From: Thermoplasmata archaeon
GTDB lineage: Archaea > Thermoplasmatota > Thermoplasmata > Thermoplasmatales > Thermoplasmataceae
Direction: 5' to 3'
DNA length: 10,682 nucleotides
NCBI GenBank assembly: GCA_021795055.1
Contig: JAJYPW010000020.1
Span: forward strand, 1-10,682
The notes under the pieces were generated by a model that was given only the letters and a program-made list of their open reading frames with translations, ran no database searches and was not told the DNA's origin. The translations under genes and the position numbers were made by a program. Below are positions 1 through 7,515 of this stretch, in pieces. Every line of letters begins with the position of its first letter. Position 1 is the first letter of the stretch.

Positions 1-1
1 G

Positions 2-100
2 TGCCACCTCATGACCATTGTTCTGTGCTATGTGGAATACCGCTTCCCCTTTAGTGACGAATGTCCAGAGATCCATGCTCCTGCCCTCCTCCGTCCATGA
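2..100 (-). pseudogene. Fragment of an IS66-like transposase (left edge, degraded)
   Basis: Reading the minus strand from base 100 to the left edge gives 33 codons open to the window boundary. They include the stretch DLWTFVTKGEAVFHIAQNNG followed by HEVA, which resembles the segment after the first catalytic acidic residue in IS66-family transposases (pattern W-x-W-x-F-V-T-x-x-x-x-x-F/Y-x-I-x-x-x-R-G-x-E-V). Directly upstream the frame is closed by TGA at 101-103, where the family would have its D-E-[T/S] catalytic motif. A neighbouring frame reads M-D-G-G-G over the same bases, so a frameshift is also possible. I see it as a decayed insertion-sequence remnant whose remainder lies outside the window. 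The family assignment is pattern memory over about 25 residues and could be wrong. Confidence 0.4.
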
Positions 101-349
101 TCATGAATAAAATAGCATAATGCTGGTGCCTGATAGATTCTAACCATGAAGATGCCAGTACGCCGCTACGGTTTTCCACACCCCTCATGACTGATGGATT
201 TCGAGGGAAGACTGTGCTTGAATTTGGGTAGTTCGGTGATCCATAAAACCTCCCGGGAATCATCGCTGATTGTGAAGCACCTTCACAAAGGAGAATCCGG
301 TGAAGTCCAGCAATACGCCATCAAAACGCCTGAGAACAGATATGCAATG
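101..349. other. Intergenic stretch between the transposase remnant and the DUF99 promoter
   Basis: I see no convincing gene here. A plus-strand ORF at 194-358 (54 codons) and a minus-strand ORF at 51-263 overlap each other, and neither resembles a family I know. The stretch may be the eroded continuation of the insertion-sequence remnant on its left. I see no terminal inverted repeats. Confidence 0.4.
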
Positions 350-364
350 GAAAAATAATTAAAT
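350..364 (+). promoter_or_regulatory. TATA-like promoter box of the DUF99 gene
   Basis: An A/T-only run (gaaaaataattaaat, centre about 357) lies 21-24 bases upstream of 378-381. That is the spacing expected between an archaeal TATA box and the first base of a leaderless mRNA. The box contains the in-frame ATG at 363, so that ATG is probably not transcribed. Confidence 0.5.
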
Positions 365-377
365 GCTGTAAGAGTCG

Positions 378-962
378 CTGATTACGCTAAAAAAAGGCAA
401 CCTCGTAGTCGGCATAGATGACTTTCCGTTTTCGCGTGAATCTGACCGGGAAACTGTCATAATCGGCACTCTGATGAGATTTGATTTCAGGATAGATGGG
501 TTTTCATCTGAGAAGATAACTCTTGATGGAGACGATTCGACTTCGTCTATTATCAAACTCTGTAAAAGATTTCCCGCGAAAAACATCACGGCAATACTAC
601 TCAACGGGGTTACCTTCGGCGGGATGAATATCGCAGATCTTGACGAAGTTGCCAGGGCCACCGGAACTCCGGTTATAAGCGTGGCGAAGAAACGCCCTTC
701 AATCCAGTCAATGTACAGGGTGATAGATTTGCACCATGGTTCATCGGATACAAAAAGATCACTCCTTGAAAAATTGAAGCCTATCGGGATCAAATTGGCC
801 AATGGAAAATCAATTTACGTAAATCTTAGCGGTACTACCATTGAGCAAACTGCCGAAATACTCTCGAAGCAGTGCATACTGAATTCTGTGCCGGAAGCAA
901 TAAGGGTCTCGCACCTGATTGGATCGGCAATGAGGTATGGAATCTCTAAGGGGAGGGCCTAA
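378..962 (+). CDS. DUF99 family protein (endonuclease V-related; also named endonuclease dU)
   Basis: This belongs to the archaeal DUF99/UPF0215 family (PF01949), distantly related to endonuclease V and annotated in places as a deoxyuridine-directed nuclease; its substrate cannot be read from this sequence. Family landmarks are the N-terminal strand with VVGIDDFPFS (bases 405-434), then GTLMRFDFRIDGF, ITLDGDDS, a central NGVTFGGMNIADLDE, GTPVISV and the C-terminal PEAIRVSHLIGSA. The first in-frame ATG after the preceding stop is at 474 and would remove the IDD segment, the likely acidic active-site motif. Between the stop at 369-371 and 474 there is no ATG, GTG or TTG. The start is therefore uncertain: CTG 378 or ATT 381 fit the TATA spacing, giving about 193-194 residues; ATG 474 gives 162. 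It is probably transcribed alone and meets the next gene tail to tail, 3 bases apart. Confidence 0.8.
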   Translation: MITLKKGNLVVGIDDFPFSRESDRETVIIGTLMRFDFRIDGFSSEKITLDGDDSTSSIIKLCKRFPAKNITAILLNGVTFGGMNIADLDEVARATGTPVISVAKKRPSIQSMYRVIDLHHGSSDTKRSLLEKLKPIGIKLANGKSIYVNLSGTTIEQTAEILSKQCILNSVPEAIRVSHLIGSAMRYGISKGRA

Positions 963-965
963 GAC

Positions 966-1316
966 TTACTCCTGATACATCAAAGGCTCAAGTTCATTCT
1001 GCGCCTTTGTTCTGACGGAATCCAGATTCTTCATGACCTCGTCAAATTTCTCATATTCCACAGGTATGTATTTCAGGCGTCCCTGCGACATGAAATATGA
1101 TCCGGGACAGAGGCTCCCCTCCTTAACCACTATGGCATCTGCCTTAAGCGTCAAAATTGCAGCCATCGCCCTTTCCTTTCCGCCGTGGGTCGCTCCGAAA
1201 CCGGGGTTCTCATACTCCTTTATCTGTTTCGTCTGGTCATCGATCACCATAATTGAGTTGCCGTATTCCAGTGGCGAAATGTAATTCTCGTCGTCTACGA
1301 TCGCTATTATTTTCAT
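966..1316 (-). CDS. NifX/NifB-like small protein (dinitrogenase Fe-Mo cofactor family fold)
   Basis: A 116-residue protein beginning MKIIAIVDDE. It shows the pattern of the PF02579 family: an N-terminal beta strand, an I-M-V-I-D strand, then Y-E-N-P-G-F-G followed by a glycine-rich THGGKERA turn, a helix, and A-D-A-I-V-V before a short loop with a single cysteine (EGSLCPGSY). NifX, the NifB C-terminal domain and related free-standing proteins bind iron-sulfur or Fe-Mo clusters; many archaea without nitrogenase carry such small proteins of unknown role, and no nif gene lies nearby. The ORF could also start at ATG 1334 (six more residues), but a TATA-like box centred near 1344 lies about 28 bases before ATG 1316 and suits a leaderless start there. 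Its end faces the DUF99 gene with a 3-base gap. The fold is fairly likely; the function is unknown. Confidence 0.65.
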   Translation of the reverse strand: MKIIAIVDDENYISPLEYGNSIMVIDDQTKQIKEYENPGFGATHGGKERAMAAILTLKADAIVVKEGSLCPGSYFMSQGRLKYIPVEYEKFDEVMKNLDSVRTKAQNELEPLMYQE

Positions 1317-1338
1317 TGTTATACCTAATATCACAAAG

Positions 1339-1350
1339 TAATAAAACTTA
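1339..1350 (-). promoter_or_regulatory. TATA-like promoter box of the NifX-like gene
   Basis: On the minus strand this reads taagttttatta, with more A/T (aattaag) just upstream. Its centre is about 28 bases before ATG 1316, which suits leaderless transcription from that codon and argues against the upstream ATG at 1334. Confidence 0.45.
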
Positions 1351-2100
1351 ATTAAGAATTCGGTGCGACATTTCTGCGGCCATAAAATTTCTATTTGCGC
1401 AGATGGGCATCGGGAACGGGTACCGTTGGAAGACGCCGTTTGAAAGTCCCGCTATAAAACAACGCCTGACTTAAAAAAACGAGCAGAAAATTTTTGACTC
1501 CCGTGGTGAATGCTGTAGCAGCAAACGCTCTTTCCCGCTTTATGGGTTTATAATTCTTCCAGACGGTGACAGAGGATCTCCTGCCAGCCGGTTGCAGTTT
1601 TTGCTATCAACCCCCGGATATCCGTTTCAGGCAGATTTTCCCACAGTATGATCAATCGATTCGTTGAAATTCAATGCAACCTAAAACTGCAGTTTGGTGG
1701 AGAGGATCGTCCCAAACCAGACATTGCTGATAAGCCCTGAACAAGGTTCCTTGCGTAATTTTGTTCACTCCTTGGGTTTTGCGCAAATCTTTGCAATCCG
1801 GATGTCAAGTGGGCATTCGGAATCAAATCTTCACTTCCTATGTTAACCGTAAAATCAGGTTGTTTCGGCACCACGAGTGAGAGCCACTTGCACATGCTAT
1901 AAGGCAGGGAGCCCGGCCTTTTGGAATCGCCTTGCGCCGATAACACAGATAATTCACAGGGGATTTCTTTGGGTAATCTTTAGACACCAAAATCCGATGA
2001 TTTTGAAAAAGTGGCATCAAGACAACGGGTTTCCTGAATTTTTCGGATCTAATATTTCACCTTCAGGATTTTGCCTGAGAGATTGTTGACCGATCACAGC
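1351..2100. other. Gene-poor stretch of about 750 bases with short protein-like fragments
   Basis: No ORF here resembles a known full-length protein, and overlapping ORFs on both strands at 1671-2089 look like chance. The most protein-like piece is on the minus strand at 1548-1655: 35 residues after a TTG, with LPETDIRGLIAKTATGWQEI and then the ending RLEEL. It recalls the C-terminal helix of an AHSA1/SRPBCC-type domain, but this is weak. A second minus-strand piece around 1380-1600 is open with a basic composition. I found no tRNA, rRNA or signature segments of archaeal RNase P or SRP RNA by eye. A 7-base inverted repeat (tcctgaa / ttcagga, near 2033-2068) is the only hairpin-like element noted. 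Probably eroded genes, possibly an unrecognised RNA. Confidence 0.4.
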
Positions 2101-2110
2101 AAAAATAAGA
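2101..2110 (+). promoter_or_regulatory. TATA-like promoter box of the lipA-odh-lipB operon
   Basis: The run aaaaataaga is centred about 28 bases before the GTG at 2134, the spacing of an archaeal TATA box to a leaderless start. It is the most obvious promoter candidate for the six-gene operon, since all downstream genes in it overlap or abut. Confidence 0.5.
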
Positions 2111-2133
2111 ATACCATCCTAAAATGAAGGTAC

Positions 2134-2991
2134 GTGAAACCGGAGTATACTAGAGTAAAAATTCCTTCTGGAGTAAGTTATCTTTCTATTAAGAAAAATA
2201 TGAGGGAAAATTCGCTTCATACCGTATGCGAGGAGGCAAGGTGTCCTAACATAGCAGAATGCTGGGAAAGCGGCACTGCAACGTTCATGATTATGGGCGG
2301 AAACTGTTCCAGGGGCTGCAGGTTCTGTTCCGTCACGCATGGAGGGATGCAATCTCTGGATCCGGCGGAACCCGAAAAGGTTGAGGCTGCCGTTAAAGAG
2401 ATGGGACTTAGCTACGCTGTTATTACATCCGTTGACAGGGATGATCTCCCTGATCAGGGTGCATCCCATTATGCGAGCGTGGTCAGGAAAGTAAAAGAGC
2501 TTGGTATATTGGTGGAGGTTCTAACCCCTGATTTCCGTGGAAATCTTTCTCTGGTCGACAGGGTGATAGAGGCGGGGCCTGACGTTTATGCACACAACGT
2601 CGAAACCGTAAGGAGGCTTACACCCAGGATCAGGGACCCGAGGGCAGGTTATGACCAGTCGCTGGCGGTGCTGGCGCATGTCAAGGAGGTGACCCCAAAG
2701 ATGCTGACAAAATCCTCAATAATGCTGGGACTCGGAGAGAGTGATGAGGAAGTATTATCAACCATGGACGATTTGCGGGAAGAGGGGGTAGATATACTAA
2801 CAATTGGGCAATATTTGCGTCCGTCAAGGATGCAAATAGAGGTCTCTGAATATTCCCCCATGGAAAGGTTCAAGGAACTGGAAACACAGGGTTATTCCAG
2901 GGGTTTCTCTTATGTGGCTTCCGGTCCGCTGGTGAGAACGTCCTATAAAGCTTCAGAGGCCTGGGCCAGAAGGAGGATATTGAATGCCTGA
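2134..2991 (+). CDS. lipA: Lipoyl synthase LipA (radical SAM)
   Basis: LipA inserts two sulfur atoms into protein-bound octanoyl chains, here presumably on the lipoyl domain of the E2 encoded downstream. The 285-residue protein has both iron-sulfur sites: the auxiliary cluster motif C-x4-C-x5-C (C32, C37, C43, in [12 protein letters not shown]) and the radical SAM motif C-x3-C-x2-C (C58, C62, C65, in CSRGCRFC). The C-terminal RSSY motif, whose last serine ligates the auxiliary cluster, appears as R268-T-S-Y271 with that serine kept. GTG 2134 is chosen because ATG 2124 runs into a stop after nine codons in another frame, and the TATA-like box at 2101-2110 places a leaderless start there. The 3' end overlaps the E1 alpha gene by 8 bases. 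Length is slightly below the bacterial norm of about 300-320, mainly from a short N-terminus. Confidence 0.95.
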   Translation: MKPEYTRVKIPSGVSYLSIKKNMRENSLHTVCEEARCPNIAECWESGTATFMIMGGNCSRGCRFCSVTHGGMQSLDPAEPEKVEAAVKEMGLSYAVITSVDRDDLPDQGASHYASVVRKVKELGILVEVLTPDFRGNLSLVDRVIEAGPDVYAHNVETVRRLTPRIRDPRAGYDQSLAVLAHVKEVTPKMLTKSSIMLGLGESDEEVLSTMDDLREEGVDILTIGQYLRPSRMQIEVSEYSPMERFKELETQGYSRGFSYVASGPLVRTSYKASEAWARRRILNA

Positions 2992-3988
2992 AGACAACGA
3001 GGAGAGGAATAAATACATAAAAGCTTACACTGCGATGGTGTTGTCCAGGACTCTGGACAAGAAGATTGTAACGGCACAGAGACAGGGGAGGGTCGGCTTC
3101 TACACTCCCACTATGGGACAGGAAGCCCTTCAGGTTGGTGCTTCCATGGCAATGGAACCAAACGACCTTATCTATGGATATTACAGGGACGTGCCGCTGA
3201 TGCTTCACCGGGGAATCCCTATTGAGACCATAATAAACCAGATAATGGGAAATGATTCCGATAAAGCAAAGGGAAGGCAGATGCCAAGCCATTTCAGTTC
3301 CAAAGAATTCAACTTTATGTCCATACAGAGCCCCGTCGCGACTAATCTTCCGCTTGCCGCTGGCGCTGCTTATGCTCTTAAGTACCAGAAAAAGAATAAC
3401 ATTGTTCTGGCCACATTCGGCGATGGATCAAGTTCCACTCCGGATTTCCATGCAGCCTTGAATCTGGCTGGGGTGTACGATCTTCCGGTAATATTCCTGT
3501 GCGAAAATAATGGCTGGGCTATTTCGCTCCCTGTTGAAAAACAGACCAGGGTTGAAATTTGGACAAAGGCGGAAGCATACGGAATAAAGGGTGTCAAGGC
3601 AGACGGAAATAACTTTGTTGACACGTACGAAAAGGTAAGGGATGCGGTCAAGAGGGCCAGGGATGGAAAAGGTGCCACCCTTATAGATGCGATAAGCTTC
3701 AGGATGGGACCCCATTCGACTTCCGACGATCCCGCGAAATATAGAAGTGAAACCGTTGATGAGGGGAGCGAAAAAGATCCTCTTGTTATAAGCGGCAAGA
3801 TCCTGAAGGAAAAGAAGTTTCTTGACGACAAGATGATTGAGGGCATTAAATCCAGAACGGCTAAACTGGTTGAGGATAAGTTCAACGAATGCGAAAAAAT
3901 CCCTGCACCTGACCCGTCGACTGCATTCGCCGACGTGAATGCAAAGCTTACATGGATGCTCAAAGAGGAGGTTGAAGACATACTATGA
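2984..3988 (+). CDS. 2-oxoacid dehydrogenase E1 component, alpha subunit
   Basis: With the beta subunit this forms the thiamine-diphosphate-dependent E1 that decarboxylates 2-oxoacids and passes the acyl group to the lipoyl arm of E2. The 334 residues show the ThDP/Mg motif GDG (146-148) ending in N-N (175-176), a substrate-pocket segment [13 protein letters not shown] (36-48), and the conserved loop [12 protein letters not shown] (239-250), which matches the HSTSDD loop of branched-chain E1 alpha more than a pyruvate dehydrogenase loop. A strong Shine-Dalgarno-like GGAGG (2972-2976) lies 7 bases before ATG 2984 inside lipA, fixing the start. The end overlaps E1 beta by ATGA. A branched-chain 2-oxoacid substrate is an inference; the related Thermoplasma complex, as I recall, acts on branched-chain 2-oxoacids and also pyruvate. 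Confidence 0.93.
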   Translation: MPEDNEERNKYIKAYTAMVLSRTLDKKIVTAQRQGRVGFYTPTMGQEALQVGASMAMEPNDLIYGYYRDVPLMLHRGIPIETIINQIMGNDSDKAKGRQMPSHFSSKEFNFMSIQSPVATNLPLAAGAAYALKYQKKNNIVLATFGDGSSSTPDFHAALNLAGVYDLPVIFLCENNGWAISLPVEKQTRVEIWTKAEAYGIKGVKADGNNFVDTYEKVRDAVKRARDGKGATLIDAISFRMGPHSTSDDPAKYRSETVDEGSEKDPLVISGKILKEKKFLDDKMIEGIKSRTAKLVEDKFNECEKIPAPDPSTAFADVNAKLTWMLKEEVEDIL

Positions 3989-4953
3989 GTGAAATGACAA
4001 TGGTCCAGGCGCTCAATTCGGCACTTGATCATCTTCTTGGAACAGACAAATCAGTGGTTTTGCTCGGAGAAGACATTGGAAAGGACGGCGGAGTATTCCG
4101 CGTTACGGACGGGCTTCAGTCAAAGTATGGGGAAGACCGTGTCCTGGATACCCCTCTAGTCGAACTGGGCATTGTTGGCATGTCAATCGGCATGGCCCTC
4201 ACCGGACTCAAGCCCATAGCCGAGATTCAGTTCCAGGATTTCATCTACACTGCGATGGATCAGATCATTAACCAGATGGCAAAGATCAGGTACAGATCGG
4301 GCGGAGATTACACCGTTCCAATGGTACTGCGCACACCATACGGAGGAGGAGTGAAAGGCGGCCTCTACCATTCACAGAGTGGAGAGACATACTTTGCTCA
4401 CACTGCGGGCCTGACAGTGGTGACACCTTCCAACCCCTATGATGCGAAGGGGCTCCTGATATCTGCTATGGAATACGACGATCCGGTGATATTCCTTGAA
4501 CCAAAGAGACTTTACAGATCCATCAAGGGATCCGTTCCGGACAAGGAATACAAGGTACCTATAGGAGAAGCAAATTTGCTTAAGGAGGGCAATTCAGTAT
4601 CCATAATCACTTATGGATCGATGGTGCCAACGGTCTTAAATACCGTGGAGAAAAACAAGGTTGACGCAGACGTCATTGATTTGAGAACGCTTCTCCCCCT
4701 GGACATAGATGCTATAATAAAATCCGTTAAGAAAACAGGCAGGGTTACCATAGTCCATGAGGCGCCACGAACCCTCGGGATGGGCGCGGAGATATCTGCG
4801 CTTATTTCAGAGAGAGCCATAGACAGCCTGCAGGGCCCGATCCTGAGGGTGACTGGCCCGGATTCTCCGTTCCCCTACAGGTGGGAGGAGTACTATATCC
4901 CAAATGAAAAGCGCATAATGAATGCAATAAATCGTTTACAGACTTTCGGGTGA
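3985..4953 (+). CDS. 2-oxoacid dehydrogenase E1 component, beta subunit
   Basis: Beta chain of the heterotetrameric E1; it completes the ThDP site and docks E1 onto E2. The 322 residues carry the family landmarks in order: GEDIGKDGGVFRVTDGL (28-44), DTPLVELGIVG with the glutamate expected to activate ThDP (E60), EIQFQDFIYTAMDQI (80-94), YRSGG (103-107), YGGGVKGGLYHSQS (119-132) with the conserved active-site histidine H129, VTPSNPYDAKGLL, DDPVIFLE, and in the C-terminal domain VIDLRTLLPLD. The start overlaps the stop of the alpha gene as ATGA, typical of translational coupling. Length is normal for this subunit (about 325). The acyl specificity is not decided by this subunit alone. Confidence 0.94.
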   Translation: MSEMTMVQALNSALDHLLGTDKSVVLLGEDIGKDGGVFRVTDGLQSKYGEDRVLDTPLVELGIVGMSIGMALTGLKPIAEIQFQDFIYTAMDQIINQMAKIRYRSGGDYTVPMVLRTPYGGGVKGGLYHSQSGETYFAHTAGLTVVTPSNPYDAKGLLISAMEYDDPVIFLEPKRLYRSIKGSVPDKEYKVPIGEANLLKEGNSVSIITYGSMVPTVLNTVEKNKVDADVIDLRTLLPLDIDAIIKSVKKTGRVTIVHEAPRTLGMGAEISALISERAIDSLQGPILRVTGPDSPFPYRWEEYYIPNEKRIMNAINRLQTFG

Positions 4954-4957
4954 AGAT

Positions 4958-6187
4958 ATGTTTGAATTCAGGTTACCGGATATTGGTGAAGGAGTCGCAG
5001 AGGGCGAAATTGTAAAGTGGCACGTAGTGGTAGGCGATACTATCTCCAGCGATCAGGACATGGTGGAGATTATGACCGACAAGGTCACCGTGCGGATTCC
5101 GTCCCCCGTGAGCGGAAAGGTGTCGGAGATCCTTGCCGCCGAGGGAAAAGTGGCAAAGGTGGGTGATCTTTTAATAAAGATTGATGACGGCAAGCCTGAG
5201 ATCTCAAGCAATATCTCTGCGGCAACCGCAGAACAGGCTCCGGTTGAAAAACCGCATGAGGCCCGGCAGACTGCAGCGGAAAAGCCAGTCACTCAGAGGA
5301 TAATTGCGACCCCGGCTATCAGAAAGGCTGCAAAGGACATGGGTATCGAAATAGAGGGCGTTACTCCCTCCGGCGAAGGTGGGAGGATAACCATGAAAGA
5401 CCTGGAAAACTTCGCTTCTGCATCAAAGGCTTCAAGTGAATCTGCCAGGCAGGAAAAGAAGGCAGAAAAACAGGCAACTGAGGGGAACAAGAGCGTGCTT
5501 GAACTCAGACCAGGAATGGAGGAGCAGTACGAACCAAAGGGGCTCAGGCGAATAATTTTTGAGAAAATGAGCAAGTCCAAGGCAACAATTCCACATTTCA
5601 TGATTGGCGAGGAGATAGATTTCACAAAGCTGAGAGATACCAGGGAAGATCTCAAAAGCAAGGACCAGAACGTCACCTTTACGCCGATATTCGTTAAGGC
5701 CCTTACGCTTGCATTGAAGGAATTCCCCAGATTCAATGCAGTATATGATGAAAAATCCCGATCGTACTCGATAAAGAAATATTACAACATAGGGGTCGCA
5801 GTCGACACGCCGGATGGGCTAAACGTCGTGGTGATCAAGGATGCAGACAGGAAGAGCGTGTTTGCCATATCCTCCGAAATAGCCAACCTGGCAGATAAGG
5901 CAAGAAGCGGGAAACTGGCACTCCAGGACGTGCAGGATTCCACCTTCACAATCTCCAACGTGGGAACAATCGGAGGTATATTCTCGACCCCCATAATCAA
6001 CTACCCGGAAGTGGCAATTATAGCCTTCCACAGAACACTTTTGGATGAGAAGAACCCGGCCGGGAAAGAAAAAATGTACATCACCCTTTCATGTGATCAC
6101 AGGTTGATTGACGGCGCGGACGCTGCACGATTCATAAGCAAGGTGAAGGGATTGCTCGAGAAACCTTCGCTGATATTTGTGGATTGA
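4958..6187 (+). CDS. 2-oxoacid dehydrogenase E2, dihydrolipoyl acyltransferase
   Basis: The core of the complex: it accepts the acyl group on its lipoyl arm and transfers it to CoA. The 409 residues read as one lipoyl domain (about 1-78, lipoyl-lysine K42 in EIMTDKVTV), a flexible linker rich in Ala/Glu/Pro (79-112), a peripheral-subunit-binding domain (about 115-151, ATPAIRKAAKDMGI ... GGRITMKDL), a second Ala/Ser/Lys linker (152-182), and the catalytic domain (about 190-409) with STFTISNVG and the active-site motif H381-R-L-I-D385-G. A Shine-Dalgarno-like GGTGA spans the E1 beta stop, four bases before the ATG. K42 is the expected substrate of LipB and LipA from the same operon. Cores of the Thermoplasma homologue are reported as unusual 42-mers; whether this one is cannot be read here. 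Confidence 0.95.
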   Translation: MFEFRLPDIGEGVAEGEIVKWHVVVGDTISSDQDMVEIMTDKVTVRIPSPVSGKVSEILAAEGKVAKVGDLLIKIDDGKPEISSNISAATAEQAPVEKPHEARQTAAEKPVTQRIIATPAIRKAAKDMGIEIEGVTPSGEGGRITMKDLENFASASKASSESARQEKKAEKQATEGNKSVLELRPGMEEQYEPKGLRRIIFEKMSKSKATIPHFMIGEEIDFTKLRDTREDLKSKDQNVTFTPIFVKALTLALKEFPRFNAVYDEKSRSYSIKKYYNIGVAVDTPDGLNVVVIKDADRKSVFAISSEIANLADKARSGKLALQDVQDSTFTISNVGTIGGIFSTPIINYPEVAIIAFHRTLLDEKNPAGKEKMYITLSCDHRLIDGADAARFISKVKGLLEKPSLIFVD

Positions 6188-6192
6188 TTGAT

Positions 6193-7515
6193 ATGGATTA
6201 CGATGTGATAGTACTTGGTGGAGGGCCTGGCGGCTACGGTGCTGCAATAAGGCTCGGTCAGCACGGCAAGAAGGTGGCGTTGGTAGAGAAGGAAAAGATA
6301 GGCGGGGAGTGCCTCAACTACGGATGCATACCTTCCAAGGCGCTGATCGAAATGGCGAATTCAATCGGATATCTGAAGGAGCTACCGGGCGTGAATGCAA
6401 ACCCCGAAATTGACATGGAAAAATGGCAGAAGTGGAAATGGGAAATGATTGGGAAACTGACCTCGGGTGTTGAGACTCTCTGCAAAGCCCAGGGAGTCAC
6501 TGTGATAAATGGGGAAGGAAAGATCATTGACAGGAACACGGTGGAAGTTCAGGGTAAACAAATCACTGCCCTGAATCTTGTGATTGCCACAGGTTCGTCG
6601 CCCGTCAGGTTCCCGTCGTTTGAGGGAGTGGCGTACAACAGGGAGATCCTTGACACCCCCCGGATACCTAAAACACTGCTCATTGTTGGAGGAGGGTATA
6701 TAGGGGTTGAGCTTGGGACTGCTTTCTCTAAGTTGGGTTCAAAGGTCACGATAGTGGAGATGATGCCGGGAATACTACCGGGGGTGGAAAAAGAACTGGT
6801 GAATCCCGTAGACAGGAAGCTCAGATCCATGGGCGTGACCATATTGACCGAAACGAAAGTGGAAAAAATAGTAAAATCCGCAAGTGCTTTTGAAGCAGAC
6901 CTCTCCGACGGAAAGAAGCTTCAGGTGGAAAACGTTCTTGTCACTGTTGGCCGGCGGCCCAATACCGAGGGTTTCGGGCTGGAGAACCTGCATCTGGATA
7001 TGAATGGGAGATTCATAAAAATTGATTCGCGCTGTGAGACTTCAATCAAGGGTGTTTATGCACTCGGCGACGTTTCGGGGGAGCCTATGCTTGCCCACAG
7101 GGCATATTATCAGGCAGGTGTTGTGGCTCAGAATATCGCGGGTCATGACGCAGAGATAGACTATCATTCCATGCCTTACGTGATCTATTCCGATCCTGAG
7201 ATTTCCTATACTGGCAAAAAAGGGACCAGGGAGACAGTGTTTCCGCTTGCCGCCAATGGCAGGGCGCTTGGCATGAATTCGAGCGTTGGTACGTACCGCA
7301 TTTTCATTGACGATGACGGCATAGTCACTGGAGCAGGGATAGTTGCGCCTCACTCATCCGAGATGATAAGCGAACTTACTCTTTCAGTGGAAGCAGGGCT
7401 CTCTGTAAATGACATCGCTCTTACCATTCACCCGCATCCAACGATTTCTGAGGGAGTGATGGAGTCTGCTGAGGGAGCATTTGGAAAACCACTTCATTTC
7501 AAATCCGGCCGTTGA
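6193..7515 (+). CDS. lpdA: Dihydrolipoyl dehydrogenase (E3)
   Basis: FAD-dependent E3 reoxidises the dihydrolipoyl arm of E2 and reduces NAD+. The 440 residues from ATG 6193 show the FAD Rossmann motif GGGPGGYGAA near the start, the redox disulfide C40-LNYG-C45, a second dinucleotide fold VGGGYIGVELG for NAD, the FAD site GVYALGDVSGEPMLAH, and the C-terminal acid-base pair in H413-P-H415-P-T-I-S-E420. The interface domain is short: after DPEISYTG the usual loop of roughly a dozen or more residues before FPLAANGRALGM is missing, so the protein is shorter than the usual 460-475. An alternative TTG at 6184 would overlap the E2 stop and add three residues; ATG is preferred because MDYDVIVLGG matches family N-termini. 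The 3' end overlaps lipB by 35 bases. Confidence 0.94.
   Translation: MDYDVIVLGGGPGGYGAAIRLGQHGKKVALVEKEKIGGECLNYGCIPSKALIEMANSIGYLKELPGVNANPEIDMEKWQKWKWEMIGKLTSGVETLCKAQGVTVINGEGKIIDRNTVEVQGKQITALNLVIATGSSPVRFPSFEGVAYNREILDTPRIPKTLLIVGGGYIGVELGTAFSKLGSKVTIVEMMPGILPGVEKELVNPVDRKLRSMGVTILTETKVEKIVKSASAFEADLSDGKKLQVENVLVTVGRRPNTEGFGLENLHLDMNGRFIKIDSRCETSIKGVYALGDVSGEPMLAHRAYYQAGVVAQNIAGHDAEIDYHSMPYVIYSDPEISYTGKKGTRETVFPLAANGRALGMNSSVGTYRIFIDDDGIVTGAGIVAPHSSEMISELTLSVEAGLSVNDIALTIHPHPTISEGVMESAEGAFGKPLHFKSGR

Noticed and set aside
194..358. Plus-strand 54-codon ORF ending in a charged, protein-like tail
   Set aside because: It has no recognised family, no promoter or ribosome-binding sequence, and its end runs into the DUF99 promoter box; it could be a chance frame or an eroded gene end.
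363..371. ATG 363 as the start of the DUF99 gene
   Set aside because: It is followed after one codon by an in-frame TAA and lies in the TATA-like box.
1381..1500. Possible tRNA-like or structured RNA around the GC-richer segment gggaacgggtacc
   Set aside because: I could not fold a cloverleaf or match any archaeal RNA signature by eye.
2033..2068. 7-base inverted repeat as a hairpin or terminator
   Set aside because: The stem is short, the loop is over 20 bases, and no T-rich tract follows; it may occur by chance.
1671..2089. Overlapping ORFs of 60-91 codons on both strands
   Set aside because: Their sequences lack recognisable domains, they overlap each other on opposite strands and have no start signals.
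3370..4032. 220-codon minus-strand ORF
   Set aside because: It is a shadow of the E1 alpha gene, whose frame carries all family motifs; the antisense product has no recognisable domain.
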